Origin: Candidatus Tisiphia endosymbiont of Melanophora roralis
Lineage (GTDB): Bacteria > Pseudomonadota > Alphaproteobacteria > Rickettsiales > Rickettsiaceae
Reading direction: 5' to 3'
DNA length: 64,000 bases
Assembly: GCF_964026575.1 (NCBI RefSeq)
Contig: NZ_OZ032161.1
Span: 868,001 to 932,000, forward strand
Made by a program: the position numbers and the translations under genes. Below the pieces are notes generated by a model that worked only from the letters and a program-made list of their open reading frames with translations, searched no databases and was not told the origin of the DNA. Below are positions 57,006 through 64,000 of the stretch, piece after piece (the first letter of the stretch is position 1; the number at the start of each line of letters is the position of its first letter).

Positions 57006-59237
57006 TCACCTCTCTAAATTCATACCATACTGTTTACAATATTCAAACATAGCGATAGTGTTAGGGTGATCTACTCCAAATTCTTCAACTTGTGATTTAC
57101 CAAAATCCTTATAAATACGAAAATCTTGTTTTTTACATGCAGCTTTAGCACCTTGAAGGTACAAGTAACTTGTATAAGCAACATTCTTTCTTCTATCCTT
57201 ATATAGATAAAAATATATACCATAAGCTTGTCTATAAGATGTTATAGCTTCCTCCAACTTATTTAAAGCAAATAAAATATCACCTTGAACTACATAACTA
57301 GCTGCTAAATCAGGATCAATGAGATAGGTAGTATTTTTAGGATTTCTTTTCTCATCAGCAAGAAAAATTATTATAGCTTTTTTTGCGTGTTCTAAGGCTT
57401 TATTGATTTCTCCTAATCCAAGTTCAGATCTTGCCATTTGAGTAAAAATGCGACCAAATACTTCACAATGCTCTTTTGTTACTAGTTTATGAGTATCATA
57501 TAACTGTTGTATTTGTACATAGGCTTCTTGATATCTACCAAGTGAGTTTAATATTTCAGCTTTTAATATGTAATTATTAGAAAAATACAACACATCATTG
57601 AGTCGAGTACCACTTCTAGAGATTTGCATTATCTCTTTATCACATTCCTCTAACGCTTGTTGCTCATTACCAATATAATGATATAACTTTGATTTCATTA
57701 TACGCGTTACTTGCCCTAAACCTATAAAATTAGTATTCTTTTCTATTGCATTAATCTCACTTTGAGCTTCGTTAATTTGACCTAATGAAATACGAGTACT
57801 TGCTATATTGTAAAGAACGTTACACTTAATAGCTTGATAACCTTCTACTTTTTCTAACACTTGATTAGCTCTTAAGGAGTATTCTAAAGCTTTATACCAA
57901 TTCGCCAGTCTAATTTTATAATACCCTCCGATCACTCCTAGATATCTAGCATAAAATAATTTTTCTTCATTATTCATTAACCATAATTTCAATATCTCTT
58001 TTTTATCTAATTCATCAAACCAATTAAATAATTTTTCTGCCTCATAAAACTGAAACATATTAATATAATTTATAAATAATTGTAAATTGAGTGGCAGTAA
58101 CTTGTATATGCTAAGATTATAACTTTGCTGATAGTCTGTAATGATTTTCAAATTTTCATTTATTGTTTTACCACTACGAAAAGTATGTTCCGGAGGCTGT
58201 TTACCATTATTAGGTATAGCTTTAGTGATTTTATCAATAATATATTCTAAATAAACTTTATTATCCTGATAACCATTAATCTTTATTGTTTTCTGAGCTA
58301 TAACATCATGCATCTCAAAAACAGGATTATCTTGATCTGAGTCAATATTAGAAATTAATACAAATTTTGATAACTGGAAAATATCGTCATCTATGGTATT
58401 TGGATGATCGGTAATAATAACAAGTAATTGCTTGGAAAAAGCTTGATTATTTATTAAAGCTATTTTTTTAAGTAATTGAACAGCTGAAGGTGTTAACTCT
58501 TGCATTGCTAATTCGATATTCAGCTTGATCTTGTCAGCCGATTGGTAAATCTTTTTCTTATATTCTTCTCTACCTAAACCCTTAACTTGATTTAACAATT
58601 GAGTTCCTTGAACTATTAGTATTGGATACCCATTAAAAGCTTCTACTAAAAACTTAATATCTTTCTTATCTGGATTATTTAATAAATTAGTTGTTAAAGT
58701 AATAGCATCACTATTAACAAATAAAGTCATCTCTATGGTATTTGGTAATATCTTACCATCTTGAGAGCAAAATATAATATTGCCATTATGTTCCCAATCG
58801 ATTAAATCTTGAATTTTTTTATTTTCTCCAATTTTTAAATTATCAAAAACTAATAACCATTTATCTTGAGTTACTAAATAATCCATTACATCTCTCTTAG
58901 CTAGATCAGCATCTTCTGATATATTATTCTTATTAAGCTGTTTAGCTAATTTAGTAAATTCTATATTAATATCTTGATTACAATCAAAAAACCAAATGAT
59001 GTTGTAAGTGGTCTTATTGTCATAAGCGTATGTTCTAACAAGTTGTGTTTTACCTATGCCACTAGTACCAATAATACTAGCTTGTCGGTATTTATTTAGA
59101 TTATCTTTAAGTTCTTCTAGCTGTCTAACATGATTAACAAAATAACTTACTGGTATTACAAGATTAGATATTCGTTCTACTGCTAGAGATGTACTATGCA
59201 TGATTAATAATATTGTTAATGTTAAATATTTATTCAT
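57006..59237 (-). CDS. STAND (NB-ARC-like) NTPase with N-terminal signal peptide and TPR repeats
   Basis: Residues 1-19 (MNKYLTLTILLIMHSTSLA) form a signal peptide, unusual for a P-loop NTPase. Walker A is ASIIGTSGIGKTQLVRTYAY (about residues 53-72), and Walker B-like text is KWLLVFDNL (about 128-136). A winged-helix region follows (AVQLLKKIALINNQAFSK, EMHDVIAQKTI, typical NB-ARC MHD-like). From about residue 380 there are TPR-like helical pairs (YKALEYSLRANQVLEKVEGY, NKALEHAKKAIIIF, NKLEEAITSYRQAYGIYF). Such proteins act as signal-activated switches. It overlaps the upstream kinase-like gene by 8 nt, so the pair is an operon. Confidence 0.85.
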   Translation of the reverse strand: MNKYLTLTILLIMHSTSLAVERISNLVIPVSYFVNHVRQLEELKDNLNKYRQASIIGTSGIGKTQLVRTYAYDNKTTYNIIWFFDCNQDINIEFTKLAKQLNKNNISEDADLAKRDVMDYLVTQDKWLLVFDNLKIGENKKIQDLIDWEHNGNIIFCSQDGKILPNTIEMTLFVNSDAITLTTNLLNNPDKKDIKFLVEAFNGYPILIVQGTQLLNQVKGLGREEYKKKIYQSADKIKLNIELAMQELTPSAVQLLKKIALINNQAFSKQLLVIITDHPNTIDDDIFQLSKFVLISNIDSDQDNPVFEMHDVIAQKTIKINGYQDNKVYLEYIIDKITKAIPNNGKQPPEHTFRSGKTINENLKIITDYQQSYNLSIYKLLPLNLQLFINYINMFQFYEAEKLFNWFDELDKKEILKLWLMNNEEKLFYARYLGVIGGYYKIRLANWYKALEYSLRANQVLEKVEGYQAIKCNVLYNIASTRISLGQINEAQSEINAIEKNTNFIGLGQVTRIMKSKLYHYIGNEQQALEECDKEIMQISRSGTRLNDVLYFSNNYILKAEILNSLGRYQEAYVQIQQLYDTHKLVTKEHCEVFGRIFTQMARSELGLGEINKALEHAKKAIIIFLADEKRNPKNTTYLIDPDLAASYVVQGDILFALNKLEEAITSYRQAYGIYFYLYKDRRKNVAYTSYLYLQGAKAACKKQDFRIYKDFGKSQVEEFGVDHPNTIAMFEYCKQYGMNLER

Positions 59238-60636
59238 TTTTTTCTTTCTTAAAAGAGGTAATGTGAACTATATTATCATTTTTCTTGTCTACAATTCGTG
59301 TACTTTTTTGAAATTTCTCTGCTATTTCTATCACGTTTATCTTATCATAACTAACTTTACAATAAAAATCATTCGACCTTAGCATATTAAATATTTGATT
59401 TATATTTAATAAAAATGGATTTGCATGAGTTTTAAAGAAATTACTAGACATATTCAATAATTCTTCTTCATTCTTAATAGGGATACCATCATATTCTAGA
59501 TTCAACTTGAATTTTGTATCTTTTTGGTTCAAAGACAAGTTAATTTGGCGTTTAACCACAGGAAATTGTTTTTTTAATAAAAATAGTATGTAATTAATTA
59601 AACTATATATTATCTGATATAAAGCTGCCTGAGATACAAACTTTATTACTTCTAATGAGCTTGATATTTTAATTGATATATTTTCATCTTCTTTCTTAAA
59701 TCTATTTGTAAAAAACTCGATTAGTTTACTAGTACTTACTTCCTCTACCATATGGTTTTGATATAATACTATAGAACACGGCATACGATTACTAATATTC
59801 TGCACTCCGTAATTTTTAATCATTTCGTCATAATTACTATGTTGTTCATTCATAAATACTAACTTATTTGCTGCTTGAGAGAATAAGCAATTGATTTCTA
59901 AGTCTTTTTGTTTTGCAAACTCAATATCCCATATCTTTTTCATTAAAGATGTTTCACGATCTGACAGTTCTTTTTTATGTTCTGCCTTTAGTTGTTTTAA
60001 ATAAACACTATTTTCATTTTTATAATAAGATTTATATTCTTTTTTACAATGACTGAGCATTGTTTTATATAAAAGATATAATAGTAAGAAATTAACTAAT
60101 ATAAATAAAGATAATAAATAAAATGGTTTCTTAATCTTATGCTCTGTTTTATTCCAAAATGCTTTGTCAATTAAAATACTTATATTAAGTTGCGTATGAT
60201 CGTTAATGCGATAAGCCTTTGTAATTGTATATTTTGACTTATTGGTATTTGCACAAAGCATGTCATTGTTTAATTTAATCTTATAATAAATGAACTTAGG
60301 AATAAATTTATCTAGTAATGTACTAAATTTAAATTTGTTATAACTGATACATTTATTATAACAAATTTGGATGTAGTTATTTGTATCTATTGTAATAGTA
60401 CTTTTTTCAAGATTTGTAGGAACTTTTAATGCTAAATAATTTAGATGGTTTAAAGTAAGTTCTAATATTCTATTATAATACTCTTGTAAAATATGAAACT
60501 TTTCTTGGCTAGCTTGTTTTTGATAATACTGATGTATGTATATACTAAATATAGTGTACATTATAAAGATTAACAAAAATATTCCGTATATAATTTTTGT
60601 TAATCTATTTAAGCAATGCAATGATTGTTCACGCAT
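59230..60636 (-). CDS. membrane sensor protein with degenerate histidine-kinase-like domain
   Basis: The 468-aa protein has two membrane segments (about residues 13-32 and 172-192) bracketing an extracytoplasmic domain with three Cys (IQICYNKCISYNK, NDMLCANTNKSK). A coiled coil follows (LKQLKAEHKKELSDRETSLM). The C-terminal part resembles a GHKL ATPase: LYQIIYSLINYILFLLKKQF as N-box region and LEYDGIPIKNEEELLN as G1-box (DxGxP). No clear phospho-acceptor His box was found. It may be a pseudokinase sensor for the co-transcribed STAND NTPase. The family is inferred from layout; similar HK-TPR cargo is known in Rickettsiales mobile elements. Confidence 0.65.
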   Translation of the reverse strand: MREQSLHCLNRLTKIIYGIFLLIFIMYTIFSIYIHQYYQKQASQEKFHILQEYYNRILELTLNHLNYLALKVPTNLEKSTITIDTNNYIQICYNKCISYNKFKFSTLLDKFIPKFIYYKIKLNNDMLCANTNKSKYTITKAYRINDHTQLNISILIDKAFWNKTEHKIKKPFYLLSLFILVNFLLLYLLYKTMLSHCKKEYKSYYKNENSVYLKQLKAEHKKELSDRETSLMKKIWDIEFAKQKDLEINCLFSQAANKLVFMNEQHSNYDEMIKNYGVQNISNRMPCSIVLYQNHMVEEVSTSKLIEFFTNRFKKEDENISIKISSSLEVIKFVSQAALYQIIYSLINYILFLLKKQFPVVKRQINLSLNQKDTKFKLNLEYDGIPIKNEEELLNMSSNFFKTHANPFLLNINQIFNMLRSNDFYCKVSYDKINVIEIAEKFQKSTRIVDKKNDNIVHITSFKKEKNE

Positions 60637-60664
60637 AATTTATAATTAATATTAATTAATGCAT

Positions 60665-60970
60665 TTTGTTGTACCTACATAATAAGCAGAAAACCTTGCT
60701 TATAGCCAGCTAAAATATGCAACTTGACACCATAGTAATGTAGTTTTTAGTTGCACAATAACCATTAGCTGTGGCAATTTCTAGAGCTACTTTTGCATTA
60801 AATCTTCTTCCACGATGTGCTAAAATTACCGGCATAGAATTGATCAATTGGCATGTTTTTTGACTTTCATGTACTGGAATTTGTTCATGCAAAATCTCAG
60901 TAATTACAATAAATGCATCAGCCAATTTATTCAACCTCTGAACAAAGACTGTATAGCTTGGTATACTCAA
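60665..60970 (-). pseudogene. IS982-family transposase remnant
   Basis: The minus strand reads IPSYTVFVQRLNKLADAFIV, then VILAHRGRRFNAKVALEIAT and ANGYCATKNY, the middle of an IS982 DDE transposase. Near 60735 the frame shifts; the other frame continues YYYGVKLHILAGYKQGFLLI before ending. Both ends are missing. Confidence 0.7.
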
Positions 60971-61582
60971 TTAACCTGAAGAGTTGCAGAAATGGTTAAC
61001 GGTAATAGTTTGGAAATTATCGTTTATGAAGGTACGTAACCTATCTTTATAATCACCAATGTTGCTAAAAAATTTGTTTATTGCTTCCGAAAATTGTTCA
61101 AAATTATGATAAATTAGTAAACTGTAGTTTAACTTAAATAATTCTTGCTTGTCAAAATCCAGCTTAGCCGGTACTATTTTCGGCTTCTTGTAAACAAAAC
61201 CCAATTTGTATAGTAATTTTGTTACTCCCGTTATCGTATATGTTACCCCATATTTGTTCTAAATGTGATGCATGATATCTTTAGCATAAACATAATTATT
61301 TGCTTCTAGGTGACTCGCTAATTCTTCCCTCTCACCATCACTTAATTTGCTTGTGCTACCTCCATTGTTGGTATCAAGCTTATTGGCTTTTTGATAATCA
61401 ACAATATGTTTTCTTATCGATTCGTGGCTCAAGAGTAGTACCTTAGCAATCTCTACATTACTATACCCATCGTCATACATCAAAACTGCCTTAATACGAT
61501 CACGTATGCGTCCGTCTCGTTCTGTCTTATGACGTTCCTTCAACTTTTCTCTTTGTTCTTCTGTCAATACATTCTTACTCAT
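60971..61582 (-). pseudogene. IS630-family transposase with internal stop and deletion
   Basis: The N-terminal half (61582-61259) has the helix-turn-helix LTEEQREKLKERHKTERDGR and YSNVEIAKVLLLSHESIRKH. An in-frame TAG at 61256-61258 follows DIMHHI. The frame then continues NKYGVTYTITGVTKLLYKLG and FVYKKPKIVPAKLDFDKQEL. The DDE core is absent and the text jumps to the family C-terminus (FFSNIGDYKDRLRTFINDNF). It was inactivated by both a nonsense mutation and a deletion. Confidence 0.8.
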
Positions 61583-61778
61583 AATCTCCTAAACTCTACA
61601 ATATCTCTCCTATCTTTGCAACCCTTCATTTACGAGCAGTATACATATCCTCGCCGATAAACTGATATATTCTCAAAGTCTTTTATGATACGAGTTTCAG
61701 AGTATTTTTTGGTTATTAATTAAACCTTCTAAAAGTTCTCATTTTTGTTTCCATTCAATCCATGTACTATTTTTCGTC
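61583..61778. other. gene-free stretch with a repeat scrap
   Basis: It contains cttcatttacgagcagtata at about 61627-61646, the reverse complement of text at about 41578-41597. Nothing else was recognised. Confidence 0.5.
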
Positions 61779-64000
61779 TCAATCTGCATAATATTTGTTA
61801 TATCCAGATAATTCAACTGTCCCTTCTTCTTCACTAATGCTTACATGTTCTATCTCTCTAGTGATATGTTGAAGTGAATAGGATGTTTCTGTTTTCTTAG
61901 TCTCCTGAGGAATATTAGGAATATAAGATATCTCGCATTCAGTAGTTTCCAAAGGACCTGCGTTTATTGCTGCTGTTACTTCTTGATGTCCTCCCCAATT
62001 ATCAAAATCAATTAAAAACTTACCTTGCTTTGTGTATACATGCTTGGTATGTAATCGATCATCACCGGTAATTTTGAGTTCGTAGGTTGTAGAGAGAAAT
62101 TTTATCCCATTACTACCCTGCTCCCTGCCAGTGAAACCTTTTAATAAAGCATCAGTAAATTTAGTTAATAACTCCTCTTTTTCTAATTTCTTAACTAATT
62201 TGCGATTAATTACTGCATAAAAATTTTCTTTACCTGTTACAGGATAAACATCTTCTTGATCAGAACTGTAAACAACTCCTGTGTGTGTATTCCACACGCA
62301 TGGTGGTTCTTTTACTGTTGCCTCTATTGGCTTTTGTAATAACCCCTTCTTTTTTTGTTGAAAATAAGCATGTATTGCTTTGGGATATAAGGTATTAACA
62401 AGTTCATTTAATTCATCAGGATTTTCGGTTGATTCAATGGCAACAATTTCCTCTGTAAAACTAGTTTTTTCTGTGGCAACAGATGGAGTTTGTTCTGTTG
62501 TCAAACTACCTATTTTTTGTAGTTTTTCTAGCAATAACCGTAATTTTGTAGCTTCTTTGGTTGCCTCATCTAACCTTGGAGACTGTATGCCAGTTTGTTT
62601 TATGTCCCAAACAAGAGGTGAATTTAAATACTCAGACGCTTTAGTAAAATCATTCTTTTCTATAGCTATATACAAGGCAAAATCTTTAGCATAAGAGAAC
62701 AATCTAGAAGCTATATCGCCTGACTTAGCATGGGTTTCTAGAAAATCCCAACAATCTTTAGATTGTTGCTGACAGTCATTTGCTTCATAAAAAATAAACT
62801 CTAAATATTTTAGAGGAAGCATAGTATGATTTGATAAGATATCACTATATTGCTCGTACATAGTTGTAAGATGCTCTAACCCTTCTCTCCAAGAGTTGGA
62901 GTATTTGCAAAGCTCTAATATTTTAAATAAGTATGTTGGTATGATATATCGTTCTGTATGGGTACTAAGTTCTTGGTAACAATTAATGGCTTTAATAGGT
63001 TGTTCTTGGGAAAATTTTTCAGCCCAAGTTTCTACACATAGAACATATTTTAAGTTTTCAGGCTTTCCAAGTTTTGGAAATGTAAAACCATGTTTTTCGC
63101 ATAATTTTGCAATAGTAGAATCTGTTTGATCTACAAATTCCAACATGATAGTGTATAATTTTCTAAGTTCTGCATCTTCTGTACTTTGTGCATGTTCCTT
63201 TAATTCATCAATAATATGACCATCATGTTGGAAATAGGACTTCCGTTTTATTGAGTATAGTGTTTTAAGATCAGGATCGGTTATTTTGTTTATTTGCTCT
63301 AAGGATTTCTCAACATTATGGCAAATAATGTAATAGTTTAATAATTCTTTCACTGTATCCTGATCACCTGCTATTAATTCTTCTGCCTTAATAAAATATT
63401 GAATAGATATTTCTTTATCAAAATATTTCCACACTTTCCCGAGATTATAAAAAATATTATACAATAATTCCTGCAAAGAGTTATCTTGAGCTTTTGTACA
63501 ACGATTTATATTATCATAAGCTAGTTCAGCACATCTTCTAGCATTGTAATAATCTGCATTGTCTAAATACTCTACACATATTGTATTATATAACATAGCT
63601 AGCACAACAAATGCTTCCCAATATTTTGCTTTCTCTATTATATAGTCCTTTAGTTCAGCACTATTATTATTCTCTTTATAACATTCATATACTGCTGCTA
63701 ATGTACGTAATGCTTCTTCGATAGGTACACTCACCGGCAGTTCTTTGGCAGGTGATACATTTGCTGAAGGTTTGGTTAATGGGTTTAGAAACTCTTCTAA
63801 ACTATCAATAGTAGTTAGAATATATTCCTCTCTGTTTTTGTCCAATAACATAGCTTTATAAAAACTTACTATTCCTTTGTATAAATTTAAATATTCAAGT
63901 GATTCAATTGACGGTAACTTAGGGGGAGGAAATTCATTCTTTTGTTTTATTACATCTTCGCGAAGCTTTTTATAATTATATCCACGCTTATCTTTGATTG
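61779..64000 (-). CDS. large helical-repeat protein with a compact C-terminal domain, 5' end outside the window
   Basis: The frame is open up to the window edge (before the ATG at 63851 it reads NEFPPPKLPSIESLEYLNLY), so the start is missing. Residues up to about 480 are TPR/SEL1-like helical repeats (DNADYYNARRCAELAYDNIN, DKEISIQYFIKAEELIAGD). A Ser/Thr/Glu-rich linker follows. A compact domain ends the protein: LLKGFTGREQGSNGIKFLST, then YELKITGDDRLHTKHVYTKQ and GKFLIDFDNWGGHQEV. That domain has the small basic beta-strand texture of RelE- or barnase-type domains, but I cannot assign it. Function unknown; location beside mobile elements suggests cargo. Confidence 0.7.
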   Translation of the reverse strand, partial: IKDKRGYNYKKLREDVIKQKNEFPPPKLPSIESLEYLNLYKGIVSFYKAMLLDKNREEYILTTIDSLEEFLNPLTKPSANVSPAKELPVSVPIEEALRTLAAVYECYKENNNSAELKDYIIEKAKYWEAFVVLAMLYNTICVEYLDNADYYNARRCAELAYDNINRCTKAQDNSLQELLYNIFYNLGKVWKYFDKEISIQYFIKAEELIAGDQDTVKELLNYYIICHNVEKSLEQINKITDPDLKTLYSIKRKSYFQHDGHIIDELKEHAQSTEDAELRKLYTIMLEFVDQTDSTIAKLCEKHGFTFPKLGKPENLKYVLCVETWAEKFSQEQPIKAINCYQELSTHTERYIIPTYLFKILELCKYSNSWREGLEHLTTMYEQYSDILSNHTMLPLKYLEFIFYEANDCQQQSKDCWDFLETHAKSGDIASRLFSYAKDFALYIAIEKNDFTKASEYLNSPLVWDIKQTGIQSPRLDEATKEATKLRLLLEKLQKIGSLTTEQTPSVATEKTSFTEEIVAIESTENPDELNELVNTLYPKAIHAYFQQKKKGLLQKPIEATVKEPPCVWNTHTGVVYSSDQEDVYPVTGKENFYAVINRKLVKKLEKEELLTKFTDALLKGFTGREQGSNGIKFLSTTYELKITGDDRLHTKHVYTKQGKFLIDFDNWGGHQEVTAAINAGPLETTECEISYIPNIPQETKKTETSYSLQHITREIEHVSISEEEGTVELSGYNKYYAD

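Overview
This is an AT-rich chromosomal window from a Rickettsiaceae-type alphaproteobacterium (Rickettsia, 'Ca. Tisiphia'/Torix group, 'Ca. Megaira' or a close relative). The case rests on an ATP/ADP translocase (tlc), a split bacterial-type dcw cluster, an AddB-type recombination protein carrying in-frame Rickettsia palindromic elements (RPEs), tandem DUF2608 proteins, and an unusually dense load of palindromic repeats and decayed insertion sequences. The exact genus cannot be fixed from sequence reading alone.

Layout. 1-5.1 kb: end of an alpha/beta hydrolase, queC, a GNAT acetyltransferase, then a minus-strand cluster cysQ with two DUF2608 proteins. 5.1-8.2 kb: repeat-rich DNA with an IS110 scrap and an RPE1 copy, followed by a complete-looking Dcm/EcoRII-type restriction-modification pair. 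8.2-21.8 kb: core genes holB, hup, ruvC, an RND efflux pump, an amino-acid ABC permease, queF, a DUF4870 protein, acnA, ccmA and tlc. 22-28 kb: two large overlapping coiled-coil/pentapeptide proteins (possibly one split gene) and a solute-binding domain fused to a TRIC/UPF0126-like membrane domain. 28-43.6 kb: xseA, addB with four in-frame repeats, a VTT/DedA protein, an MFS transporter, polA, a GNAT-like protein, ftsI, ftsL-like, rsmH and mraZ. 43.9-52.8 kb: a 3TM holin-like protein, a fatty-acid desaturase, xseB, a 2OG-Fe(II) oxygenase, two small coiled-coil proteins, a beta-oxidation fusion protein, tmk and zapE. 53-64 kb: an accessory island with truncated IS110 (candidate bridge RNA kept), IS630, an intact-looking Tn5-like IS4 element, IS982 and IS630 remnants, a signal-peptide-bearing STAND NTPase/TPR protein in an operon with a degenerate sensor-kinase-like protein, and a large helical-repeat protein running off the window end.

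The genes belong to several pathways: queuosine precursor synthesis (queC, queF), DNA replication and repair (holB, polA, ruvC, addB, xseA/xseB, tmk), division and wall synthesis (mraZ-rsmH-ftsL-ftsI, zapE), host-nucleotide uptake (tlc) and amino-acid uptake. The strongest overall signal is a set of at least five palindromic repeat families that recur across the window. They insert inside genes in frame, supply stop codons to gene ends, and keep their base pairing while their stem sequences differ.
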